A DNA stretch of 64,000 nt from Apodospora peruviana (lineage: Eukaryota; Ascomycota; Sordariomycetes; Sordariales; Lasiosphaeriaceae): positions 1,488,001 through 1,552,000 of the forward strand of contig JAUEDM010000004.1 in NCBI GenBank assembly GCA_033439685.1, written 5' to 3'. A program made the position numbers and the translations under genes. Below the pieces are notes generated by a model. That model did no database searches and had not been told where the DNA came from. It was given only the letters and a program-made list of their open reading frames with translations. This document shows, piece after piece, positions 10,440 to 20,799 of the stretch. Each line of letters starts with the position of its first letter. The first letter of the stretch is position 1.

Positions 10440-13400
10440 GGATTCAGCGGCTTTCGTGGCCGAGACTTCTGGAAGCACTATGCGGAACGGAGAGTACCAA
10501 GAAACAGGATGAAGGACTGAAACTTAGGGGCAACACTTCGCAGTGGGATATGGGGAATTTGCTAGATGAAGAAGGTTGGAGACCTGGGAACCAACATCAC
10601 GACTGCTTTCATGGTGTTAGGTGGGCTTCACTGCGCGGGCGCAACACTCCCTTAACCATCTCCTTCCCCGAGACGGACCTCGAGACAGCCAGGGGCACTC
10701 TGCTTGCTCTTTGTGGCATTCATGCCCGGCACACCGTTAAAATGAAAAAAGCTTCTCAGTGGATCCCCTTTCCAAGCCAGATCGTTCAGATTGGCCCGCC
10801 CGAGCCTTTGCACCCCACGATGTCGTTGTCGATCATGGGCGCTTTGCTGGCGCCGCGGTACTCTGTACGTCTCCGATCAAAGGAGAGAGCATCCATCAAC
10901 CCCTGGCTCTACACTTGGCAAATTTCCACAGAGGCGGGTTGGGAAGGCCGGTTGCTATGCTAGCGGACGTGCAGGAGTCCGGCATCAATGCTTGGTACAG
11001 GACACCATCTGGGCCAGCCGTCCTGACTCTGACGGTACACGCACATATGAATGGACGGATGGATGGAGCCCTCTCTCAGGGATTAAAATGCAACATCGGC
11101 AACCATCAGCAGCGCGGTGGCTCCTATGCTCAAGCTCACGCATCCCGACACAACACCCTGCTCGCCGGGACAAGGGATCCCCCAAACATGAGCCGTCTTT
11201 GGTCTATGGCTGCTCCTCCTACTCCGTAGCCCCGGTCGAAAGGTGGTTCTGATTGGCGAGGCGGGGGGCCTCAATATGGCAGTTCGACGTGTCTGTACGT
11301 CGAATCTGCACCGGGAGAGACCAGGGCTCTTCTTAGCCTGGTGCAGCTTCTGGAGCCACGGCGGTATGTACTTGAAGTACGGTACAGTACCTTCATCCTT
11401 GGTGGTCGGCGTGTGTTCCTCTACCTCTTCGTCAGTGGCCGGTCCCACCGGCCGCAGGCTCACTTGACTGAACAACGCACGAATGGCGGTGGCGGACATA
11501 TTGTGCTGGCATGCTATAATATAATACCGGTACCGTTAAGGGAACTCGCATACAGACCAACCGTCGAACGCGTCCAGGATCAGACCGGCAAAGAAAACCG
11601 GGTCGTTGGGGGGTGTGGGAGAGGTTCCCAAAGACTCGGCACCAGCGGCCAATTCGGAAACATCCACAATTTCACAGCATCGAAGACTTGATAGCGAATT
11701 TCCGGCTTGGTTGTGGTACAAGTACGTACCGGGCTGACATCAAATAACGTCCGTCCACCGTACACAGTGTAGGGATTACACAGCTACACCACCACAACGA
11801 CTGAGGGGAACCGAGGACAAATCCCAAGGACATGGACTTGGGATTCGCACAGAGGGTTAAAGCCCGCCTGCTCGCCACGGCCCCGCCGGGATGGGTGCGG
11901 CCCCGGGACATGTTTAGGCGGTATTAGGAAAGACAATCGAACAATATGGAAATTATAGAAAATTTCCGGCTGCCCACCGTCTCGTCGGACAGCGCTAGTT
12001 ACCAGCTCCAGCATCGATATTCCTTGTCGCACTGCGCATCATCTCTCCTTCAGGCCAGCCAGCCCTGGTTTCGGACTATGGGAACAATTTGGGAAGCAGT
12101 ACACACGAATCCGTACCCGTACTCCAGCAGCATTTAAACATACTGTACAAACTAGCAGCACCAAGGCGACCGGATTGTACGAGCAGCTGTCTGCATCAAG
12201 ATGAGCAGCTGGTCAAGATATAGTCATACACACGAGATCATTCTCGAGACAGCTCAAAATGCGGGACCCATACTGGAAGAGCATGGCGGGTCGAAATGGA
12301 CCGCGCTGTATAGGACACGCCGTCTCACGACCTCAGAATCCGAGCGTAGCGTGAATATTCCGTACGGTGCTCCCGTTCGGCTGGTAATTACGGATACCTG
12401 AGCTACTGACGCCTGTGCGTCGTAACCGAATGCACGACGCGTGCAGAAATTGTTAGAGACATGGCTTGCCAGGTTGCTCCTATCATGCTTGTTTCAAGTT
12501 CAGACATTTTTTGTGGAAACAGTGATACATTGGTGGTGTTCAGTTCATCATGGACTTTAGGCGATATGAAAGACACGTCGATGTACAGGCGTTTGGATGG
12601 ACTATCGCCTGGACGGCCCGTTACAGCCTTCTTGGCTGTCCAATCTGTCATTGGGCATTTTGGACACGAAAGCGAGCAAGAGGGAATTCACGAGCCCCTG
12701 CAAGCGCGTCTCTCGGGATGAAGAAAGTCAAGTCGAGCCGAGGTTCACCCCCTGCCTCCTCCCCAGCCAACTGGGACAAGAAGTTTGTTCAGCCATCTAC
12801 GGATCCGTACGGATACGGGATACCCGTTACTACCAAAATCCCAGTCTTGGCGACCTACCCAGGAATTCACCCAAGGGTTGCTGTGCAGGCGCCACAGTTG
12901 CCAGCATCCTAGTAGTGGGGACAGCCCCTTTGACTGTGAGTTGCGGCTCCATTGATAGAGAAACTGTCACCCACTGACGCGCGACCTGTATCTCAAAGCC
13001 GATAAAAGATCACGTGGGTTATGCTTACAGAATAATGCTCAACAAGCGCGACAGCGGGAACAAGCGCAAGGAGAGAAAGTAAAAGAGGGAGCCGGAGGTC
13101 AACATAAGAACGGCAACGCACGATGAGGGAGTTTCCCGTATGGTCGGCGACCTTTCCACTTCATTTCCGCTTGGTAATTACGGGAACGGGATTTGTGAAC
13201 AGTCACCTCCGCTGCACTGGGCATAATGCGACTGTCGCAGGAGCGATGGCTGTCCCGCAAAGCTGCACGTCAGGCCATGGGCGCTGCTCCAGGTATCAAG
13301 TCCGAGTGAAGGCATCCCTCCACCCCCGCCGGCGGGCAGCTAAGCTAACTCTGGATTGGCGCATCCACTACGTGCAGGGAGGCTGGGTGATGTCCCGCCG

Positions 13401-15940
13401 GCTAGGTAGGTTCCCTGCCGTTTTGCGTGCTCAGCGGGATTGTCGTAATCGACCGGGGCTCCTGGCACTCAACCACGTCCTCGGGACGGAGGAATCCTTT
13501 CACACCCAACTCCAGTTTGTCACCACAACTTCAACCTCGCGTCCACTCGCGTCAACCATCGCACGTCGATTGGGTACCTAATATTCCATGGTCTGTCCTG
13601 CATGTAGCTTCTTCTGGAGGACCGCGTTTCTTCTCTTGAAGCATGCAGCTGTGGGAGCTCAGGACCTGGCCCGCTGATGATAGGTATTCCAACAATCCCC
13701 TCCTCTCCTTCCCCATAGAGCGTCCAGCCTGGCAATAGTATCCATGGTACTATCAACTTGGCTAATCTTATGGTCGCGTCATGAGGTGGCTGGAACACAT
13801 GCAGCTACGAGGACTGATTTCGACTCAGCTCAGCTCCTCTTACCTACCGGTAGACTACCATCCTTATTAGGGACAATTTTGTCACGTGTACTGTGTAAGT
13901 GAAACCCGAAGCAAATCCCGCGATACCTCGTTATTCCAATCCCCTCTCCTTCGCGGACCCTCCAAACAAGGCAGGTAGGCGAGGAGTCCAGGACATCCCC
14001 GTACACGGTAGTTGACTAATAAACCGGCCCGCCGTGCGCCAACGCATCGGCATAATCTTCCAGCAAGCAATCCTCGTCCACCTCGATGGTGGGCTGAAAT
14101 CCAGCTCACCGGTCTGACATGAAAACCCCAAATATCTCGGCCAGATACTCGGTGGCGTGCCGTTTGAGCGCGGATGTCTCGGGGAGCTAGGATTTAAATC
14201 ACTTTGACATTATGACAGAGCTCACTACCGAGTCAGATGGGTTCCGTTTGATGAAACAAATTGGAAGAAAAAGAAAAGGGGAAGGACACTGACAGGGCCA
14301 GACAGCGGGTACCGGGGATTACCGCATTGGTGGAAACCGTCCATTACCGAGAGGTTGGTACCGTTGCCGCAAATAGGCAGCCGCTATAACCACATCCTTG
14401 GCGAAATTTGGGACAAGGGCGGCACGCTAGTTGGTCCTTGCATCCGCGGCGGCGCGGGGGGAGATGGGGATGGGTAAGGTAGGTCGGTACCTATGAATAC
14501 GGATATTGGGATGAGGTACGTGTTTATGTCCCTCGTACCTCGACAAGCTGTTCCTCGCATTCACCTTCACATCCGTGTCTTGAAAACGTGAACGTACGGT
14601 AGCAAATGCCCGTGAAGAGCGCTAACGTATGCTTAAGATTGCTACACGACGCAGGGGAGGGGCTGAGCATGAACTCGGACGGCGTCCTGCTAGGTACTTG
14701 TTGACCAACAAGATAATGATTTGATGGCCTGCTTTCTCACTAGCAGCATGCGCAGAGTAATGCATTGCAGGAACTCACTTGATAGTTACTGCACCTGCTG
14801 CTTCTCATTTTCTCCTTTTGCTGTAGTGTGCACATGTGCATCACATAATCATGATATATTTCTGTCATCATTGGTACACCCTCGCGGCCGGCCTCCTTAT
14901 CTAAGGGCTTAGTGGGCGCTTTCTTTTCTTAGTTTGTGCTACGTGACATATCTTTTAGTCTAGTATAATGTAGACATGGCCGCTAATGTAATCTCCCTTT
15001 TCTTTTTTTTCTTTATTCTCGTTTTCCTTTCTTCATTTCCTCCGATGCGGGATTCCTCTTCTGGTGGAATTTACATGTGGAAATGTCTGTCTTTGCCTCT
15101 TTCTTACCTTGCGTTTTCTCGGAGGTTGTCTATGTAATATGCATGCGGTCATAGTTGTATTTCATACATACATGGAGGCAAGCAAATAAATAATGGGTAA
15201 CTTGCTCATGTTCGATGCAGTTGGTAAGCTCCCCCTTTTTCGGGTTTATGACTCTCCTGCATCGTGCATGAAGAGAGGTGTCAAACTTCCCCAAGGTAGG
15301 TAGGTAAGGTAGGTAAGCAAAGTTGAGTTGAGAGAACCGTAAGTTCAAGAGAACATGTAACGCACACATATACACACAGAAAGAGAGAGAGCACACAAAC
15401 ATGGAAGACCATTTAGGAATACTTATAAAAGAAGAAAAGAGATTCTCTTGTACCGTATAACCAATGCTGACTGACAGACTGTCTACCTTACCTATCTGCC
15501 TACCTACATAGCTTTCTTGATAAATACGTACATCCACCCCATTCCACTCTGTCCACCTCCTATGCTAGGCCTATGGTAGAGACACACAGACAGAAAGACC
15601 TGACGGAGAAAGCAAACGAGAAAGAAAACCCAAACCAGCTCTGAAACAAAAACCCAGAATCAATCCTATACAACATACAACAATAACAGGACCCGGAAAA
15701 GGATTTGCTCCTCTTGAGTGTTTTTAACATGTCTATATGATCCCAGCGTGTAATGCGCATAGCGAGACTCAGCCAGTCACCACCAGCCTTAGTCTAGGTT
15801 GTATGTCAGGAAACATGCATTTTCTTTATCCTTTTATCTCGGTTGCTCTTCGTTCTTCCTGTCTCGTTCTTGACTATTCAAGGATAGCGGACTACCTACC
15901 CACACATACTCTGTACCCAAGTACGTACCAAAACTCGCCT
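10440..15940. other. 5.5-kb gene-poor interval
   Basis: No gene could be supported. Overlapping ORFs at 10550-11500 on both strands lack motifs; an ATG-started 138-aa ORF (11499-11083, minus) and an 82-aa ORF (12651-12403, minus) look somewhat protein-like but match nothing I recognise. An orphan exon-like stretch lies at 14190-14033 (see findings). From 14.9 kb on, the sequence is AT- and pyrimidine-richer with several GGTAGGTA/TACCTACC tracts (14477, 15296-15315, 15483-15508), and the final part is probably 3' untranslated sequence of the PI 4-kinase gene. Confidence 0.5.
14033..14193 (-). pseudogene. orphan coding-like exon fragment with an internal TGA
   Basis: One minus-strand frame reads LPETSALKRHATEYLAEIFG, continues GVFMSDR, meets TGA (about 14116-14114), then resumes as GFQPTIEVDEDCLLEDYADA up to a final stop after GGPVY. 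A possible acceptor (CCTAG) lies just before the start, at about 14194. The composition is protein-like, with a helical segment and an acidic tail, but no family is recognised and no upstream exon was found. It may be a decayed gene end or chance. Confidence 0.25.
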
Positions 15941-18507
15941 TTAGCACCACGTAAAAACGGGATTTTTGCTCTTCACCGGCTCCAGCCTCTCCACAATCAC
16001 TTTCCTCTGGTTTCCTTCCATACCCTCGGCCGCAGCATAGCCCAGATCGCCCTCGAGCTCGTCGTCCTCGTCGTGACCATAGTCGTAGCTGAGGCGTGGG
16101 ACGATGCCAGCACTACTGCTACCGACACCAGCGGCGGCATACAGATGCGAGGCAATGGTATTACTATTCCGCCTGCCTGCGGCTGTCGCGAACGAGAACC
16201 TACGCTGATGCTCGCGCTGCCGCTCGGGGGAGTACATGTTCAAGGAGCGCTGAGGCGCGTGGCTGTTCGCGCCGCGAGGCAGTTGTGGGCGGCTGGGTGT
16301 GCTTGCGCTGCTCGCCATGCGCTTAGGTTGGGGTTTTGTTCCGTCGGTGGTGCTACTGCCGTTGTTGAGCGGCAGTAGCGGAGAGACGCCGTTCTCAGGC
16401 AGTGACAAGGCATCGATGTCGGCGCCGAGGGAAGGGGACGACATCTCGAAGCGGCCGGGGTGCGGTAGGTCGGCGGGCGGGGTGGCGATGCCGAGCAGGT
16501 CGACCACGGCCGGGGTGCTGGAAGACGAGTTGGCGGCGCCTATGTCCATCTCCTCTTCAATGCTCTTGGCGAAGTCGGACTCGGCGCGGCGGCGCATCTC
16601 GGAGCTCGTGAGCCTCATAGGCACCGCGACGGGGACATCGACCAGGTCGTCCCAGACACACACCTTCGCACGGCGAGTCAGCTCGAGCGGCCCGTGGTCT
16701 GGCGTTTTGAGTGTCTCGACAACGTTCCAGGCCTGACCCTTCATGACGGCGATTTGCCGGGCAAACATGCGTTCTTGGAAATCAGGATCGAGCTGGAACA
16801 CCCGGCGGAGCGCGAGCTGCGTCTGGCTCCACCATTGTGTAGATGTCAAAAGGGGAAGAAAGTGATCACGAGTTTTTTGCGAAAAGGGCCGACCGATGAG
16901 GTCGACTGGTAAGAATAACCATCCGAATGGGAAACTGGAGCACACAGTTAGCCCCGGGCTGTTGAAAGCTAGAGGAAGAGGTGCCCTTACCTTCTCCATG
17001 CATCAGGGTGCTTCCAGGGCCACGACAGGGAATTGTCAATAGCGCCTATCGAAATTTTGGGATCTGGAACGCCGGTAGGGGAGGTCGACGCATCCATAGG
17101 CTTTTGCGTCCTGTAGGGGTAGGAGGCAGTGGTCTTACTCGGCCCCCGTTGGTTCAGGTCAACTGGTCTTGGCCCTTCTTCGGCAGCCACTGGCTCTGTG
17201 TTGAGATGGACGGGCTCCGATACTATAGAGACCTGCTGAGTCTCCCAGTCCACCTTGATCATCCAGTTGTCCAAGCCTCTGTCAGTATTCCGCATGATGT
17301 AATCCAAAATAACTAGCTTTTCCAGCTCCTCCCTGAACGCCTGCTTCAGGGAGGGCGTCCAGACAAAGTTGTCGGGGCCCGGTGTGAGCAATCGAGGGCT
17401 GTCCTGGCCGTCGTCACTCTCTCCATCGTCCTCCCGGGAGCTCGAGGGCCGGCAACTGTCGGCCCACCTCTTTTTCTTTTTTCTGTGCGAATCGGTTGTC
17501 CGAAACCCCGAGAGGTACTGATCCGGCCAAGGGTGTTCGCGTAAGAAGATGTTTGCGTCCTTGAAGCCTTTAAGAAAGACCTGGAAGCTTCCCGGCTTCG
17601 CGGGAAGTGGCTTCTTTTTCCGCGAGAAGTTGTAGCGATCCCAGAACGGGTAGTGGAATGACTTGGAGGAGAGATAGACTACATCCGTATAGGGTACCAT
17701 GTGCGTCCGAAGCTGCGCATCGAGGACATAGGCCGCGGCCTCACTGACGTACGAGAGGTTGGGAATGAGGCTGCAATGGCGGGGGACTCCGTTAGCTTCT
17801 ATTTCCTACTAGGTGAGGGTAGCCAGAGGAACTTACCAGGCCCTGCCGAAACAACACGGGAACAGGTTTCTGTGAATCCATTTGTTCCATTTCGGGTTTC
17901 CGGCAGCATAGGGCTCTTCATCCTTGGGTTTGAAGACGCCAACAACCTTCCCTTCGGTATTTCTCGCAAAGTAGCTGCCAGAGCTGCCCTGTGAAATCAT
18001 GCGTGGGTGGGTGCCCTGCTGGATGGCCGTCCTGACGCTATCGACGATGGTCTCAAACTCGGCCTTCTGCATATAGCCGGGCTCGGGCCGGGCGAGCATC
18101 TCGGCCGTGACAGGCCGGATACCTTCTGGTGCTTGAAATACCGAGTGATGAATCTCAAGTTGTTCGTCTTCTTCCCCGGTCTTCTTGTGACGCCCACGTT
18201 TGAACTTGCTTGCGATCTCGTCGGCCCAGCGCTCTAGTCTCGCGTTGATGGCCTTGATGTCGACGCCCGAGTTGCTGCGATTCCGCCTCCGCCGGCTGGC
18301 GCGCGAGCCTCCCGAGGCCGCCTGAAGCTTGGGGCTCGACATGCCCGAGTGCGGGCGAGGCTGTGTTACGGGTGCATAGCGGGGAGCAGTGGGCGGTTGT
18401 AGCGATGCCGAGCTGTAGGCTAAGGGGTCCTCGTCCGAATCATCGCTGAACTGGTCGGCTTGGGCAAGGCGCTCGTAGCCCGTAGTGGGCGGTCGAACGC
18501 GCGGCAT
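15941..18507 (-). CDS. LSB6: type II phosphatidylinositol 4-kinase
   Basis: Three exons: 18507-17837, 17770-16991 and 16934-15941. Both introns have GTAAG donors and CAG acceptors and the phases match, giving 814 aa. Residues 1-120 are low-complexity and Ser/Arg-rich. The kinase domain starts near 165 with the glycine loop SQGSSGSYFAR (173-182), the ATP-binding lysine in VGVFKPKDEEPY (K193), and a cysteine-rich PCCFGRAC (217-224) at the position of the CCPCC palmitoylation motif of animal enzymes. Downstream are the catalytic loop DYIMRNTDRGLDNWMIKVD and the metal-binding IGAIDNSLSWPWKHPDAWR. Known of the family: it makes PI4P on Golgi, endosomal and vacuolar membranes; yeast Lsb6 also binds Las17. 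An Asp/Glu/Ser-rich insert lies between the N-lobe and the catalytic loop. The C-terminal ~250 residues are a low-complexity extension beyond the kinase fold, making the protein longer than yeast Lsb6 (607 aa). Confidence 0.93.
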
Positions 18508-19614
18508 GATGCTTCGTCCCTCACGGGCGAGGGAGAGCTGGGTGGTTGTTGGTCTTTTGGTCTATCGAAGAGGTGATCGGGCAACTCAAGTCTTGGGCCT
18601 ACTACGCCATGACGGTACGGAGTGGTTCGGGAGCGAATTGTGCGGCAGACGACGATTGATAATGGGTCCGAGTGCGAGTCTGAATCGGCTCGTTGGGAAC
18701 TTCAAGGTGAAGTGGCCTTGTCAAGCGGTTACCGAATGAAGGGCGAAAGGAGTGCGGATAATGGAACGAGCCAGTTGGAGCAACACAAGAAAGGAAAAAT
18801 CGATCAAGAGCTAAAAGTTTAATAATACAGACAACTAAAAAGAGATTGCCCGCCTTCGGAAGCAACTGTCAGGAATTGGCTGGTGGTGATGAAAATGGAT
18901 TATTCGTAGACTGAAGTCTAAAACCGCTAACGTGGAGTGGCACACTTGAGGTTCCGGCACCGCGAATAGAGTGCCTCTGGCAAGCTAGGTAGGTAGGCGC
19001 GCTCCCAGGACTCCAATGACGGCACCGGCGTGTGGAGAGTCACTGTGCAGGGGTGGATGTTGGTTGCCCCGCTATCTACAAGTACCCCGTTTGCAAAACA
19101 GCATACCCCAGTAACCGGCACATCAAACCGTTCATGAGGTTTCTTCTGGTCAATTTGTCTATCAATTTCACACCAGTCGTCATTCATTTCAGGTTGTCTT
19201 CTTGTACGTTCACTTTTCGGGTTAGAACAGCTTGGGGCAGGACTTAAGGACACGACGACCAGTGGGACCCATCTCCTATCTGCAGCCTCACTGCTTTCCC
19301 TTTCCCTAACAAGTGAAGACAGAAAGCTTACAGCACTAGACCGAGCGAGGATACTTGCATGTACTATGTGTTGTCGATGCCTTGCTGGCAGCCTAGAGTT
19401 CTGGGCCCCGATGGCCTCTCTGCTCACCTTGCCGTCTCTCACATGACACCGGCGGCGCTGTAGTTGGGTCAAGATTCAAGAACAATAATCCAATAATCAC
19501 AGAAAATTAACTTCAGTCTTTGATATCAATAACTCCCAACAGACGCGCCGAACTACCCGTCTAGACAGTGGAGAGCCTCCCGCCTCCCAAAGAAAGCGAA
19601 ACAAGCAAGCATCC
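18508..19614. other. intergenic, 5' flank of the PI 4-kinase gene
   Basis: No convincing gene. The 181-aa minus ORF at 18927-19472 is Arg/Ser-rich with no motif. A TAGGTAGGTAGG tract lies near 18985. Confidence 0.5.
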
Positions 19615-19827
19615 ATGTCATACTACTGCTGGCGTGTCCGCCTACTTTTCGCCTGCGGTTGTACCGAAGACACGGCGACAGCCCACATCTGCGGCGGCAA
19701 CGGGGCCAAGAAGTGCAACGAGTGGATCACCACCCGGTCCACAAGGAAGAGATGCACCCATCACCGAGACGGCGCCTCCTTGAACAAGCATGACGACGAG
19801 GCAGCAGCAGTCGACGACGTATCATGA
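19615..19827 (+). CDS. hypothetical small Cys-rich protein, 70 aa
   Basis: The ATG at 19615 opens 70 residues with six Cys and two adjacent His in the first ~50: MSYYCW, then FACGC, HICGG, KKCNEW and RKRCTHHR, followed by an acidic tail (HDDEAAAVDDVS). The regular spacing of single Cys around Gly/Lys-rich turns resembles small, uncharacterised fungal Cys-rich proteins. No signal peptide is evident, so a secreted effector is not supported. A possible GTGAGT donor at 19908 lies downstream of the stop. Alternatives: a chance ORF, or one exon of a larger transcript. The function is unknown. Confidence 0.35.
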   Translation: MSYYCWRVRLLFACGCTEDTATAHICGGNGAKKCNEWITTRSTRKRCTHHRDGASLNKHDDEAAAVDDVS

Positions 19828-20799
19828 CTTTCTTCACGGCAGAGGCTGGGACATCAAAAACCATCAACTCGGATCATGACATCGTTCCTCTAGCTTGGAA
19901 TGGCGGGTGAGTACCTACTTTAGCTGACTGCTTCATTTTTGGCCTAGACATGTGTCGTAGATACCCAGGTTGCTTACGCCGGTTGCTAACGCCTTTATTT
20001 CACACAGGAGCTGTCGTAAACTCAGTGCAAAGCCACTTTAATATGTCTCCTTGATCTTTATGTCCCTCAGTTCAACATGTCATTATTTATATCACTGTTC
20101 GCACTCCGACGCCACGCCCTGTATTAATGAGATACCTCCATTTCCCTACCTACTGCCTACCTGTTACCTGAGGTGTCTTGCCTACCTACACAGGATTCAT
20201 ACAATATAAGTCAATGCCGTTTCTTCGCTCAATACCAAGAGAACCGTTGCCGACCGCCAAAACTCCCCAGCAAAAGGCTCCGTCCGTAGTTGTTCCTGCT
20301 ATCATCCGCCTAAGACAGGTATGTATCCCTAGGGTCGAACGATACCAAACCCCGACGCTTAATCCCAGCAGCAAAAGACCCATTGACCCATTGATCCTTT
20401 TGCCATGTGTCGAGCCCCCAAAGCGCCCAATAAGGAGTAATAACCGTGTAGTAGGTAGGAAAGCAAAAGCAAAGCCAAAAGAAAATATCAGCTTCTGGAA
20501 CTCTCCCCTCGCCCCTCCATCCATTATATTATCATTACCACTACACAGTACAACAGCCACTTCTCCCCAACCTCTAACTCTAACGCTCGCCTCACAGTGG
20601 GGTTATACGACTCGGTAATACGTCTCCTGCCTCGTTGCTCTTGAAAGAAGAGTAGCAATTATGAAAGCTACAACAACGGAGGGCCACAAAGAGAGGGTAT
20701 CATGCCGAATAAACATAAACTCCAAATTCAAAGGAGGTAAAGAAAAACCCATTGGAATTTGTGTGCTGAGCAAACTACAACTCGGCCAGCCAGCCATCT
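19828..20799. other. intergenic, probably 3' flank of the 706-aa gene
   Basis: No supported gene. Contains CCTACCTACTGCCTACC and GCCTACCTAC tracts (20148-20193). Two antisense ORFs overlap at 20178-20618; neither has motifs. Confidence 0.5.

Noticed and set aside
10550..11499. Overlapping ORFs of 137-156 aa (plus) and 138 aa (minus)
   Set aside because: Open on several frames at once, without motifs or splice support; typical of GC-rich non-coding DNA.
12403..13798. Minus-strand ORFs of 82 and 92 aa that read somewhat protein-like
   Set aside because: No recognisable family, no neighbouring exons that extend them; kept only as part of the gene-poor interval description.
15941..18507. Treating the minus ORFs at 15.9-18.5 kb as three separate genes
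   Set aside because: Consensus introns at 17836-17771 and 16990-16935 join them in phase into one type II PI 4-kinase.
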